64,000 nucleotides of DNA from Scatophagus argus (lineage: Eukaryota > Chordata > Actinopteri > Scatophagidae): assembly GCF_020382885.2 (NCBI RefSeq), contig NC_058506.1, positions 4,898,001 to 4,962,000 on the forward strand, given 5' to 3'. The notes beneath the pieces were generated by a model. That model was not told the DNA's origin, did no database searches, and saw only the letters and a list, made by a program, of their open reading frames with translations. The stretch's first letter is position 1. Each line of letters begins with the position of its first letter. The translations under genes were made by a program, and so were the position numbers. Of the stretch, positions 53,184 through 64,000 are shown in pieces.

Positions 53184-53396
53184 GGTATTGTCTCGTTTTG
53201 GTTTTATGTTTCATCATTTCCTGTTTTATTTTGAAAAGTAACTCTCCTCTCGTTTCAGGTAACTTGCCCTTCCTCTTGTGTCTCCAGTCTGATTGTCTTC
53301 CCGATTACCTGATTGTGTCCACCTGTTCCCCATTTTCCCTTGTGTTCAAATAGTCTGCGTTTCCCTTGTCTTGTGCCAGTGTGTTTCGTCCTTGTG
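53168..53396 (+). repeat. 3' LTR of the chromovirus, truncated
   Basis: Starts tgtca after a purine-rich tract and matches the first 229 bases of the 5' LTR with about five differences. Homology stops abruptly after cttgtg, so the remaining 458 bp and any right target duplication are gone. Confidence 0.9.
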
Positions 53397-54913
53397 AGCT
53401 CCTACTGTTTCTGTACAACAATCCGAGTTTCAGTTTATCAATAAGGTTTTCTATTTGATATTTCAGTGAAAATTTCTCATTTAAAGCCAGATACGAAGAT
53501 ATTTGTATTCGTGTGGTTCTCTCAATATTAAACTGTCAGTTCGAAAACATGTACAGTATATTACTGTATCTGCACCTTACTCTGCATCTGCAGATAGCAT
53601 GAATTTAGAATTTTCATTAAGTGCTAATTTGATACTAATAGCTGCATCCACATCTAAAACATCCATTTAAACATGAATTTTATAGAAGAGACAGCGTCAT
53701 CATAAATGCTGAGCAGGACAGGCCCTATTATGGATCCTCCTTATACTGGATTAGGATGAATGCAAAATGAATGAACAGCTATTTTCAAACATTGTTCATG
53801 GCTTTTGGTGAAACTAGTGCATGATGACTCAGCTGTGCCACAAATGCAATGTGTACCAGAATTTTGTTTTTCAAGGCTTAAGTGTATTTTTACTCCAGAA
53901 TCCCACTTGTGTCCTGGTGCAATGATCTACCACAAACAAATGCCGATTTGTGTAAACATGCTGTTTGACAGACTGATAGTGTTAGTGCCAAATCTCGGGA
54001 AGTTTTGATTCCTTCTTTGCCACATTCACTAGACATTTGCAAAAGTAAGTGTATTTTAATTCCTTCCCTTTTATTGAGGACAAAGACTAAAGATAATCAC
54101 ATAAGGTCAAACCCTGTTTTATGGTGCCTCAGGTTATAGACAAAGTCAGCAGACATGTCATCCAAGGCTCAGACAGCAGTCTTACTGTGAAGCTGATGTT
54201 TCCCGTTTTAGTAGACAGAACCACAGAGACGATCACAGAGCTGTAAGTTCAAATCAGTGTACCATGATGTGACTGATAGTTAATGAGCATGGCTGACTTG
54301 TGTTGCTATGTTGGAAAATTTGATCTGGGATGTGTGGTACCAATGCTGCATGAACATAGTAACTTTAATAACATGCTTTGGCTGATATGTTTCAGTGTAT
54401 GAAATGTATGAATGCTACATCTCACCCACCTGAACTTTGTTTTTAAAGGCATTAAATTGACATGTTCTCTGTCTTTCAAGGTTTGGTGGAAGTCACAGGG
54501 TTGACAGAGTAAGTTTGCTCTTTGTGTAATTGTTGGCACTGGTGTTCATACATTTTAAAATACAATATTGCACTGTCAGGTCAAACTTAATTGTCACTCG
54601 TACTGCTAAAACAGAGTTCCAGGTTTCATATCTTCCCAAAACAAGATCAACTGAATGTTTACTATACAGCTTGATTGGAATTTTAAAGAAACAGTTATTG
54701 ACTCGACTCAATGTGTTGACTTTTGGAACCTAGTAATCATTCAGACTTTGGGCCAAAGATAAGGCATATGTGCAACTATAAATTCTGTTATTATATTGAT
54801 AATAACAGCTAAGGCTAAGTTAAGAGGTAAAACAGATTAGTTTGCTTTTCTTTTTTAAAAGTGTTTGGAACTGAAATCTTATGTCACATCTATCTCATCT
54901 CTTCGCCTACAGG
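53397..54913. other. intergenic between the chromovirus and pdzd3
   Basis: AT-rich sequence without a supported reading frame. One or more 5' non-coding exons of pdzd3 could lie here (for example near 54130-54240), but I see no decisive splice signal. Confidence 0.45.
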
Positions 54914-55018
54914 AAATTTACATTTAATCCAAAAGAGGGAATAGACAACCCAGTGATGGTTATCACAGAGGACTCAGGTATCTTGCATACACATTTTAGT
55001 TTTCTGCAGGCCACGAGG

Positions 55019-57306
55019 ATGCTCTGCTCAGAGAAAGCACAACAGGACATTTCTGTTTCTTCCTGTCCAGAATCTGTGTCAACACCCAGCCCACGTTTCT
55101 GTGTTCTTAAACGAGAGGAAGGGGAGTCCTACGGCTTCCATCTGCGGGTGGAGAAGGGGCGCCAGGGTCACGTAATCAGAAATGTGGTGACAGGAGGGGT
55201 TGCAGGGCGGGTTGGTCTTAGAGATGGAGACAGGCTCCTGGAAGTTAATAACTACTATGTTGATGATGTCCCTCACTCTGAGGTAAGATGAGCTTCTACA
55301 TTATATAAAGTTCTCTAAGAAACTGATGAGATTGTGAAGTGAAACTACTGTGTTTGCCTATTTATGAGTTAGGTTGCCAGGAAGATAAAGCTAAGCGGAC
55401 ACCAGTTGTGTTTATTAGTGCTGGACGGGGTGGAGTATGAGCAGGCTGTGTCTAGAGGTCAAGACCTTCAAAGTCTGGTCAGAGTGCACAAGGGCTTTAA
55501 ACCACCTAGGCTCTGTCACATCACCAGGGATCCTGTGTCAGGTCTGGGCATCAGCTTTACACCTGTGGAAGGTAACACTACTCTTGACAATCACAAGTCC
55601 AAGGTTCCACATTAGATGTCTATCAGAAGGACATGAAGTTGTAGTCTGCGCAGTGTTATGCAGTTGCTCTGTTTTTGGTCTGTAGGAGAGAAAGGTCGCT
55701 TCACCGTGAACCTGGTTACAGGAGGTGCAGCTGAAAAGGCAGGGGTGTGTAAAGGAGATCACCTGGTGTGGATGGATGGAGCAATAGTGTCTGATCTCAC
55801 ACACAGTGCACTCAGCAGGATGGTATGCAGTCCATCTGTTTTTCTAATCATCATTAAAAACAGTCACTCTTTGCTGTACTTTGCTTTGCTGTCAAAACTA
55901 AGATGACCTAGATGACACTTAGATGATTACATGATTGAAACTGGATTGTCCATCCTTGTGTAGCAGTAAAAAAATAATGTTTTGTTGCAGAAGAAAAAAT
56001 GTGGTGATCATATCACTGTCCTAGTGATTGATAACGAGAGTGAGAAGAACTACAAGCGACAGAGGATACCCATTCTGCCCACTATGGCTGTTTCACATAA
56101 CCTGCCTCACAGAGCAAGAAAACTCCACCTGGTCAGTGGGTGTGAGGGCTACGGCTTCCTCCTTCGGTTGGAGAAAACATCATCAGGACGCACATGTGAG
56201 AAGACAAAAAGAGCAGAAAACTCAAACACAGGCAGGCTAGGCTTTTGTCTTTCACTTAAAAATCTGTGTATGTTTGAATAATAGTTCATGTTCTGCGTGG
56301 GGTGGACAGTGGCGGCCCGGCCGAGAAGGCAGGTATGAAGGATGGAGAGCTGCTGCTGGAGGTCAACGGAGAGTCAGTGGAGTCACTGAGTCATGGCGAC
56401 ATTGTGGACAGAGTGAGACTGAGTGGACAACAGGTCTCCATCACCACGATCACACCTCGGGGGCTGGAGTTTTACACCCGGGTGGGCATCACTTACCAGA
56501 TGCATGTTTTCCAAAAAGCAGAGATGAGGGATAAATCCATATGAAGCCGTTTTTCTAAATATGTTTTAAGTATCTTTCCTTTATTTTGTTTCTACAGTTG
56601 GGTCTATCACCTCTTCTCTTCAGTGAGGATGATGCTGCTGAGAAGGAAACAGAGAGCAGCACACCAGCCTCTGCAGCAGAGCAATCACCACAAAAGGAAA
56701 TGGATGTCTCCTGTAAACCCAGACACTGTTCCCTCCAAAGAGGACCTTTGGGGTTTGGCTTTAACCTGGGCTGTGTCCCACAGAGACCTGGTACCTTCAT
56801 CAGCCAGGTGGGGATGAAAAACTGATCTGCTCTTAGTAAACATTACTCTACCTTATATCTGGGGCAAAACTGAACTAAACAAATAGGACAGAATATCATT
56901 ATATTATCATTATTAGATTATCATTTTTTGGTTGGATGTGGTGGTGATATTGTTTTTCTCTGCAGGTGGCTTCCGGGGGCTCTGGACAGAGTGCAGGATT
57001 ACTTGTGGGTGATGTGGTGCTGGAAGTCAATGGACAAAATGTGGAAGAGCAATATCTAGAAGATGTGATCTTGCTTGTGAAGGAGGGAGGACATTTTCTT
57101 TCCTTACTAGTCATAGATGAGACAGGCTACAACAAGTTGAAGTCAGCTGACACACTTACCAGAGACATCACTGACAATGAGGTAATGAACTTTTAAAAGA
57201 TTATATAATCTGTTTTTATCAATGTATTACTGACCATATTGTGCACTATATTTTCTTGACTCTATCTCAGCAGGAGGAAGACAATTATGAGATATCATCT
57301 TTGTGA
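55019..57306 (+). CDS. pdzd3: four-PDZ scaffold protein, NHERF4/PDZD3 type
   Basis: NHERF4 (PDZD3, IKEPP) is a scaffold at apical membranes of epithelia that binds C-terminal tails of transporters and guanylate cyclase C. Exons: 55019-55282, 55373-55571, 55686-55822, 55991-56195, 56285-56481, 56598-56807, 56966-57181, 57271-57306. All are GT-AG, phases agree, and 487 residues result. Four PDZ domains are visible from their peptide-binding loops YGFHL, LGISF, YGFLL and FGFNL, each followed by G-G-A/S and an EVN or WMD strand. The linker SPLLFSED between PDZ3 and PDZ4 matches mammalian PDZD3 rather than PDZK1. The start is the ATG after an acceptor-like ttttctgcag; an open frame reaches back to an acceptor at 54913 with another ATG at 54956, so the N-terminus is uncertain. 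The last exon has a tandem acceptor. The protein ends EISSL, itself a possible PDZ ligand. Confidence 0.88.
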
Positions 57307-57580
57307 GCAGCAAAGAGACTAGGAAATTCCAAACTTAACTGAACAATTATATTATTATACTGGCCAGATTGCCTTAATCTGATCCCAGGTTTTCACAAAG
57401 AAATTCAACAGATGAAACAGGTAAAATGAGCTAAATGAAACAGTATAACTTGTGGAGCCCTCAAAGAAATGTTGCAATGTGTATTTGTGTATGATTTGAA
57501 AATGTCTTTTGGGTCAGTATTATATAATTAGAGGTGAAGAACATTAAATCTTAGACAGTGATTGCCACATCAGTTAGATA

Positions 57581-57594
57581 AATAAAAGAATAAA
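57581..57594 (+). terminator. pdzd3: pdzd3 polyadenylation signals
   Basis: Two AATAAA hexamers (57581-57586 and 57589-57594) lie about 280 bases after the pdzd3 stop. Confidence 0.6.
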
Positions 57595-57599
57595 ATGCT

Positions 57600-58820
57600 C
57601 CACAGCTTGAATAACCACAAATGAATGAAGGGAACCCAGTAACTGTGGAGAAAGTGCAGAAACTCAAAAACTACAACACAAAAGGTGAGCAGATAGCGTC
57701 AAGAGCAGAGAGAGAGAGAGTATGTTTATTGAGAATGCACCTGACAGGAAATATCATATTGATGGAAACAATTTCTTTGTTTTTTAAGTGTGATCTTATT
57801 AATAATGCTTCTGGATATTCATCAACCATTTGCCATGTTGAACTCTATGAACTTTATGCTATGAACAAAAATTTCATAGAGTGACATAACCATAAAGGGC
57901 CATGGGAAAATTGTATAAATGTAAAAACAAATGTAAAAGTGGTGATGTGCACAATACCTTTTTTGAACAGAATTTATGTGACCATAACCCAATATTTTTA
58001 TGTAACTGATGTGACAAAATATATTATAAGACTAATTGATCATGACATCACTTGGTAGCATTTAGATATTGGATGAGATGTGATCTGATGGATGGGTCAT
58101 GCCCTCTGGTGATGGAGATTCTCATCCTAAGTATAGTACGTGTTTCACTTTCATCAATTTACTGGTTATGTGGCCCAGAAGGGTGTACTTGACCTGGAAC
58201 GGTTGTTATGAAATGTTAAATTAAACTGAATTAAAACAAATATGATGTTTTCTTGTGTCTTCTTGGTGAATGGCCGATGTTAAAACCTGAATAATTATCT
58301 AATTAAAATGTATAAGTGTATATTTTTATCCATATATGTCTCCAATTTATAATATTGGATGTATTTATCTAATTTATTTAAATATATATGAATCCCCTGA
58401 CGGATAAACGGTATAGAAAATGGATGGATGGATATATGAATCATCCCATTTAGTTTATAGTTTTTTAAAAAAAGCATAGTTCACATAGTGCGTCCTCTAG
58501 TGGCCATTTAGTATAAATGTAGTTATTCATTAGCTTACTATTGAATTATATTCTGTAACTGAACTGTGGCACTAAACACTGTGAAGAGAATGAGAATCGA
58601 ATTATTTTGAAATTCTGAAAACTTCCAAATGTTGCACAGTATAAAAACATATCATTATTATAATGTAAACCATAGTTATATAACAAGGTCTGACAGAGCA
58701 ACAGGGAACTCGGGCGCTTTCTGTACAGGCATTTGTGTAGTCAGCTGTAGTCGTGGGTCCTTGTCCTGGTCCTGGAGGTGACATTCAGGGGGAGCAGTTA
58801 GCATCGACAAAGCCGTCAAC
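57600..58820. other. intergenic between pdzd3 and atp5mg
   Basis: AT-rich spacer. It holds a 38-base fragment of an HE1-like SINE/LINE tail (58395-58432) and, at its right end, the presumed atp5mg promoter. No reading frame could be supported. Confidence 0.5.
58395..58432 (+). mobile_element. tail fragment of the HE1-like SINE or its LINE partner
   Basis: The sequence cctgacggataaacggtata followed by gaaaatggatggatgg matches the 3' end of the SINE at 35902-36251. Only the tail is present, as expected for a strongly 5' truncated retroposed copy. Confidence 0.65.
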
Positions 58821-60740
58821 ATGGCACAGGCAGTGCAAAAGCTAGTCGCTAAAGTACCTAGCCTCATCGGTGGTAAGTTCATTTGTTGTACTATTAATCA
58901 TAACACGTATCCCGTAATGGGGAGGTGAATTGTAGGTAGGTAACGCTGATATATCTTTATTGACAAAGCGGAGCTAGGCCGGCGATGTCATTTGCACCGA
59001 CACCCAGTCATTCAATGTATTAAATTAGTGTAAAATCAGATAATTATTTTAGTTGCAGAAAATGATAAATTGGCTTCTCATTTTGCTTTGCACGGTCTGA
59101 CTAAATTGCTTTACTGCATTAACGCATAATTTCTATTGTTTACGTTCAATGAGTGTAAACCACGTAGCTGTGAGGCTAATGCTGCCAATCAGCATGCAGA
59201 GGAGCTCTACAGTCCAAAGCTAACTGAAGCCGCAGCAAAGCAAGGTTACCCCATCCACGTAATTGTAATATTTCTTTTCTCTTAGCCGCTGTCACCTACT
59301 CCAAGCCTCGGTTAGCAACTTTTTGGTACTATGCCCGTGTTGAACTTGTCCCCCCTACCCCTGCCGAAATTCCCAAGGCTATCGAGGGGGCCACAAACAT
59401 CATGAAGGGGTTCCAGACAGGACGTCTCGGTCAAACCACAGTGAGGGTGCGTATGTTTTATATACAATGTGTGTATGTGAGAATTACTTCTGTAAGTCTC
59501 AATTGATGCGATTAAAATATGTCAGGTATAAATTAATTTAGTAAAGATCGCAGTGCTATGATATATTGCAGATCCCAATGCAAGGATCTATATTATCTGT
59601 TTGCACATATCCCGTGCTGATTTTAGACCTTGTTCTCAAGACTTGTGTCTTAAGCAGTTGACAGAATACAAGTGAAAGCTGGACTGGATGCATTCAAAAT
59701 AACGAGCAATGGAAGTGCTCTGATATCCAGACAAAATCGGAAAGATATGGAAGACAAGACGAGACAAGGAAGGCTGTGTTTCTATGAAAAATTGACTCCC
59801 ATGACCAGCTGTTAACTGTTTTCTTCAATATTACATTTTCTTCATCTTAAAATTTAACCACCTACAATTCATAGTTATTTCTAGTAGAATCTAGTCATTC
59901 AAATTGTTATTGTTTCGTTTGCCAAAGTGGGTAGATTTTCAGTACTGCCAACCCTACACCATGGAGGTAAATGTAATCATTCCTTTAGTGGCCCTTTGAA
60001 CACTACAAAATACCATTACTGTGAATTGTCTCTGGAAAATGTTTCTGGAAAGAATAACTTGTGCACTTAAAGACCTGAATGAGAACGCTTAACATTTTTA
60101 ACTTATGTTAGATATTTACAAATGAAAACTGTTTACAGTGACATTACATACAGGCCTAAATCTCGGCAGTGCAGTTCATAACATCTGTTAGTGTTTGTGT
60201 CTCCACAGAAAAAATATTTTAATGTGAAACTTTAAACCTTAATTACTTTGAATAATCACATTTAACAAACAATATACAGAATTTTCCATAATGTATCTTG
60301 GTTCCAGATTTTATATAGTGATGAAAGAGGGGATGCTATCTATTTACAGACACTTGATTTTTATTGATTTGAGAATTTATTTAGTGTTTTGCAGTTGTCT
60401 TCATCAGCATACAGTAAACTGTTTTTGACACAGATGTTCATGTTGTCAAAAGTAACAAGTGCAACATATCTTAAAGTTGTTAGGGTGACACAAGGACACA
60501 AAACATTGTTAAGTCCATTTCATGTAAAGTGACAATACATTTAAACCAGTCCATAAGGAAAATGATGACAGGAACATTCTCACTGACTGTTTAATTGCTT
60601 CTCAAGTAGCAAATCTTAATCATTTTTTTGTATCCTCACAGGAAGCCCTTAGGAACGGACTGGTGGCCACTGAAGTGTTGATGTGGTTCTACATTGGAGA
60701 ATGCATTGGCAAAGGAGGCATCATTGGCTACGATGTCTGA
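58821..60740 (+). CDS. atp5mg: ATP synthase membrane subunit g, mitochondrial
   Basis: Subunit g is a small protein of the membrane (Fo) sector of mitochondrial ATP synthase, important for dimer formation and crista shape. Exons 58821-58872, 59286-59446 and 60642-60740 join in phase to 103 residues, the same length as the human protein. Visible landmarks are the start MAQAVQKLV, the block [29 protein letters not shown], and the C-terminal membrane helix [18 protein letters not shown] with the end GIIGYDV. The helix contains the GxxxG-like spacing known from this subunit. The neighbours are pdzd3 upstream and a TRIM-type gene convergent downstream. Confidence 0.97.
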
Positions 60741-60811
60741 GTTTTGGACTGTTATGCTTTTTTTCCTCTTGAGCATTGTGTGCTCAACTTCCTGCAAAAA
60801 TCCTGGGAACC

Positions 60812-60817
60812 AATAAA
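60812..60817 (+). terminator. atp5mg: atp5mg polyadenylation signal
   Basis: AATAAA 72 bases after the stop codon, in accaataaacag. Confidence 0.75.
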
Positions 60818-60839
60818 CAGATATCTATTGTTAAAAAAC

Positions 60840-62787
60840 ATGATGTTTTCTGGGTCCTGGATTTTTATTTACCATGCATGAATGTGACAAATGTTAATAC
60901 CAAAAGGTCTAAAATACATAGGCTACCAAAATGAATTATGGCTGAATTCCACTTAGCTGCATCAGTTTTAGGGTGCAAGTATTGTGTGTTCTGGCTTGCT
61001 ATTAGGCAACATAGACATTGTTATGGGTGTTAGTAACACTTGTGGTTTTCCTACAAATGAAATAAATCTAAATCACATTTTTGTGGAAAATTCTGCTAGG
61101 AAATATATTAAAAACAAAATACTGTTCTGCTAAGTACACTTGGCTGCTGCACACCCATGTCCTCCTTAATGCCTACTTTAGATTTGCACTTGTAATGGCC
61201 ATGTATGTGCAATAAAATGCAGTCTAGATTTTTACAGCCAAAGACAAACATAGTGAGTTGGTTTTAGACATAAATTGATGTGTATGAGCTGCTGCTAAGG
61301 TATAACAGGTTGTTGTTGTGATGCACTTTACTGCTGTCCTGTTGCACATCAAAGCAAAAATATCGGAAGTGTCTTGTGTGAATGTACCTATAGTTAAAGG
61401 TATACTATGCAGAATTTTTTGGTTTCTGTAAATACTCTTTCAAGCTGGCTCTGCACCTCAACACACCTCCAGTCCTAAGTGATGATTGAGAGGGATTACT
61501 GTACATTTTTCATGGAAATCTTGCATAGTATACCTTTAATCCCTTATTTTTTTTAACAGGAAAGGTAGGGAGTGTTGCTGCTATTTTGGCAGCTTGACTA
61601 TAGGTCTGATGCACTTGAACCCCAGTGTAATAGAAGTCAGATTTATTTAAATTCAGTTCCTGTAATCAACCAACAGAGGGAGCCTTGAATTTTGTCAGTG
61701 CAGTGGGTTTGGTAGTTCACTTATTAGTTTAATGATTTATCGAAGCAAAAGTTCAAATTAGTTTGGTGTTGATAAAGAAACATTTATAATACATTACAAA
61801 CAAAAAAATCATATCATACAGACCTATAATGTCTGTTAAGGTACTTAACCGGCAATATACATATAACACCATTTGGTCCTTATGCAGGACTAGATAAATA
61901 ATCTCAAAAACACAAAAATTAATCCATTCATTTAGCTCTTTATTTAGAACTATTGATGAATAATTTTGTTACAAAACAAGTCTTTTCTTGACATCAGTTA
62001 TGCTTTGGTTGTCCGTTATATAAGTAAACATACATGAAATTAAATAAGGGTTAGTTCAAGTGAAAAAAAAGGTGTAATGTAACTCAGCAACTGATAAGAC
62101 AATAATAATATCAAAACATGACAAAAAGAAATGCAATGAAATGTTCTTCTAGATGTGTTGAAATAATAGTGATGTCTTTTAATACACCAACATGAACATT
62201 ATTGTATTACTAATACTGATCGCAATACAATCTAAATTAATTATGCAATAATGATGATATACGTTGATGATAATGATCAAGAATGTCATAACCGGATTAT
62301 CTCAGGTTCTATTAATTATAAATTATAATAACATCACTTAACACTTTATAAAGTAATATTTGTGTAAAAATGTGATGGAACAGCTCTCAGTGGGAACATG
62401 TAACATTTACAGCTCATTAAGGCTGACATCTATTACATACTGACATGTTTTAATATTATCCAGCACTTATTATCAGATGCTATAAAGGGTAACACTTCTC
62501 TCTGATTTGTTCTTATGTGATTATGTACTAATTATGTATTCCATTAATGTCTTAGAAAACATATGTGATCTGTCAGCACAATGCAAACCATAATACGTGG
62601 TGTGTAAAGTTAGAAACAAATATGTACACATTTGAGAGAAACTGATTTCTTCAAAAATAAGCAATACAACTTCATTAATGTGGTCTGGTATAGGTGCAAA
62701 AATATATATTTCAAAAGCATTGCTGTATATTATGAGAAACATGGAAAAATATTGTAGATTTTCAAATGAGAACTAAGATATTGGTGT
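60840..62787. other. intergenic between atp5mg and the TRIM-type gene
   Basis: AT-rich spacer between convergent genes. The only recognisable item is the MITE at 61394-61539. Part of the right side is likely the 3' untranslated region of the minus-strand TRIM gene. Confidence 0.5.
61394..61539. mobile_element. 146-bp MITE with perfect 18-bp inverted ends and TTAA borders
   Basis: The first 18 bases, ttaaaggtatactatgca, are the exact reverse complement of the last 18 (61522-61539). Each end starts with TTAA, which is the target duplicated by piggyBac-type elements, so the true inverted repeat may be the inner 14 bases. The interior has no coding capacity. The assignment to a superfamily is an inference. 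Confidence 0.8.
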
Positions 62788-64000
62788 TCACTTGACATTG
62801 CAGATCTTGACTGAGGTTCCGACACCAAAGCCTGGATAGAGAGGCTCAACAAATGAGGTCTCAAACCTGTGCAGGAGGGTCATGGTGTTGCCTATGCTAT
62901 AAAATGCCAGCACACCGGCAGTGTGGTCCAGGTACACACCTATCCTGGGGGAGTGGGGGGCGTTGATGGCTTTGTCCACCCGGTTGTGCCAGGCAGAGTA
63001 ACCTGTGTCAGAGCAGAGGAGACTCCAGGATTTGTCGTTGTAGCCCAGCAGACACAGTGAGCCTTTGCCCTTGCGGCTGATGCTCCTGTAGGCCACTCCA
63101 ATGGAGAACTCCCCGCTCCACTCAATCTCCCAGTAGAAGCGGCCCCCGGACAGGGCCTCCCGGCAAAGCACCTGGGCGAAGCTGTCGAATCTCTCTGAGT
63201 TTTCCCCGTAGGGCTGCAGGTCCCTGGTGCGGATGACTTTTCTGCTGTTTTCTGAGATGTACAGCTCCTTGTAGGCTGTGTTAGGGTCCAATTTCAGCTG
63301 ACAGAAGTCTGCAGGAGAAGAAAACATTCTTGTAGTATTTGGTAACCAAAGAGTAAAATTGTTATATATCAGGAAAATACACCAGATACTTACATTTGAT
63401 AAAATCTGCTCTGCTCTTTGGTTCTGGAGGAGTGTTGTCCACTGTCATCTCTTTGCCTGCACATGAATAAACAGTGTTAGGTCAATGTGAACTGCATACA
63501 CACGCCCACATACACGCCTTTAATTCTTTCATTAATGTTTTTGCTGTGTTTTCAACTGAAGACTCAATGATGCAATTTCTGGTTTGCCTTGACCAACTCA
63601 TGGCAACTGCATTATCAAACTAAACAATAATCAGCCTCCTACAGTTCTTATATTGCCATAGGACGTGACAGTGGTCACCTCTGCTCCTTCTGTCCAATGT
63701 CCGACTTTCTGTTGTATACACGGGGACCTCATTCACTGTAAGACAGAATACATACTTATTTAGCAAATTGAATTTTTGTGTGTGTGTGTGTTCTGCCCAT
63801 CATGTAGAAGTACAGTGTTTCTGCTGCTCAGGTCAGACCTGACTTGGAGATCTTAAGCAGCTCCTCTCGGCCAAACTCCTCGAGTCGTTCCTTGATCTCA
63901 GCCACAGCTTTCCTGACTGCCGCGAAGGAAAAGTCTGGGTTCACTGTCACTTTGGGTATGAAGCCATCATCAGTCGGGGTGCAGAGGTAGTTGAAGTTCT
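62788..64000 (-). CDS. TRIM-family protein with C-terminal B30.2 (PRY-SPRY) domain, 3' part
   Basis: Four exons on the minus strand are visible: >64000-63839, 63735-63679, 63456-63394 and 63308-62788, all GT-AG and in phase. The last exon encodes a full PRY-SPRY domain: LDPNTA at the start, the DLQPYGENSERFD segment, SGGRFYWEIEW, the IGVAYRSI strand, SWSLLC, RIGVYLDHTAGVLAFY and the end CNVK. Upstream, an acidic helical stretch (AVRKAVAEIKERLEEFG) fits the end of a coiled coil. This layout is that of fish TRIM proteins (TRIM25/finTRIM-like), E3 ubiquitin ligases often tied to antiviral defence. RING, B-box and most of the coiled coil lie beyond the right edge, so the subfamily stays open; other B30.2 proteins are not excluded. 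Confidence 0.85.
63777..63790. repeat. (TG)n tract in a TRIM-gene intron
   Basis: Seven TG units between two exons of the minus-strand gene. Confidence 0.8.

Larger units (their letters stand above)
49275..53396 (+). mobile_element. Ty3/gypsy chromovirus retrotransposon, internally deleted
   Basis: A 5' LTR (49275-49961), gag, protease, a stump of reverse transcriptase, a short RNase H remnant, integrase, a C-terminal chromodomain, a purine tract (about 53141-53164) and a truncated 3' LTR (53168-53396) follow in order. This is the chromovirus layout (Metaviridae). The copy cannot be autonomous: the RT catalytic core is missing, integrase has a premature stop, the chromodomain is out of frame and two thirds of the 3' LTR are lost. 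The two LTR copies differ at about five of 229 shared positions, so the insertion is fairly recent. Confidence 0.93.

Overview
The window is vertebrate nuclear DNA from a teleost fish. Genes are split by GT-AG introns. Proteins match vertebrate families closely, and the repeats are typical of fish: tRNA-headed SINEs, a Penelope-like element with a GIY-YIG domain, a Ty3/gypsy chromovirus, small DNA transposons and many (CA)n tracts. The short introns and the SINE types suggest a percomorph-like fish, but I cannot name a species.

Layout. 1-6.3 kb: the first two coding exons of vmp1 (minus strand), which runs off the left edge. About 6.3 kb: a compact divergent promoter with a full CRE between vmp1 and ptrh2. 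6.3-8.2 kb: ptrh2 (plus), with its whole reading frame in one exon. 9.7-41.2 kb: clathrin heavy chain cltc (minus), reconstructed here as 30 coding exons that join in frame to 1,678 residues, plus a likely 12-nt alternative microexon. The 9.9-kb first intron of cltc holds two SINEs and a lone BED zinc-finger reading frame. 41.4-46.7 kb: exon-like segments of an unrecognised plus-strand gene that may share the cltc promoter. 47.8-53.4 kb: a transposon-rich block with a Penelope-like fragment flanked by a 14-bp duplication, a 42-bp degenerate minisatellite, and a chromovirus that has lost most of its reverse transcriptase and most of one LTR. 55-57.3 kb: a four-PDZ scaffold gene (pdzd3/NHERF4, plus). 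58.8-60.8 kb: atp5mg (plus). 61.4 kb: a small TTAA-flanked MITE. 62.8-64 kb: the 3' end of a TRIM-type gene with a PRY-SPRY domain (minus), cut by the right edge.

The genes do unrelated housekeeping and scaffold jobs and do not form one system: vmp1 in autophagosome formation and ER contacts, ptrh2 in peptidyl-tRNA hydrolysis and anoikis at mitochondria, cltc as the coat of endocytic vesicles, pdzd3 as an apical membrane scaffold, atp5mg in the ATP synthase membrane sector, and the TRIM protein as a probable ubiquitin ligase. The order vmp1-ptrh2-cltc is the conserved vertebrate block (human 17q23). pdzd3 and atp5mg both map to human 11q23, so this window seems to join two ancestral segments.

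I found no CRISPR array, no bacterial-type system and no genuine tRNA or rRNA gene. The most interesting observations are the cltc microexon, the lone BED finger in the cltc intron, the unrecognised divergent gene candidate, and the intact insertion footprint of the Penelope-like element.
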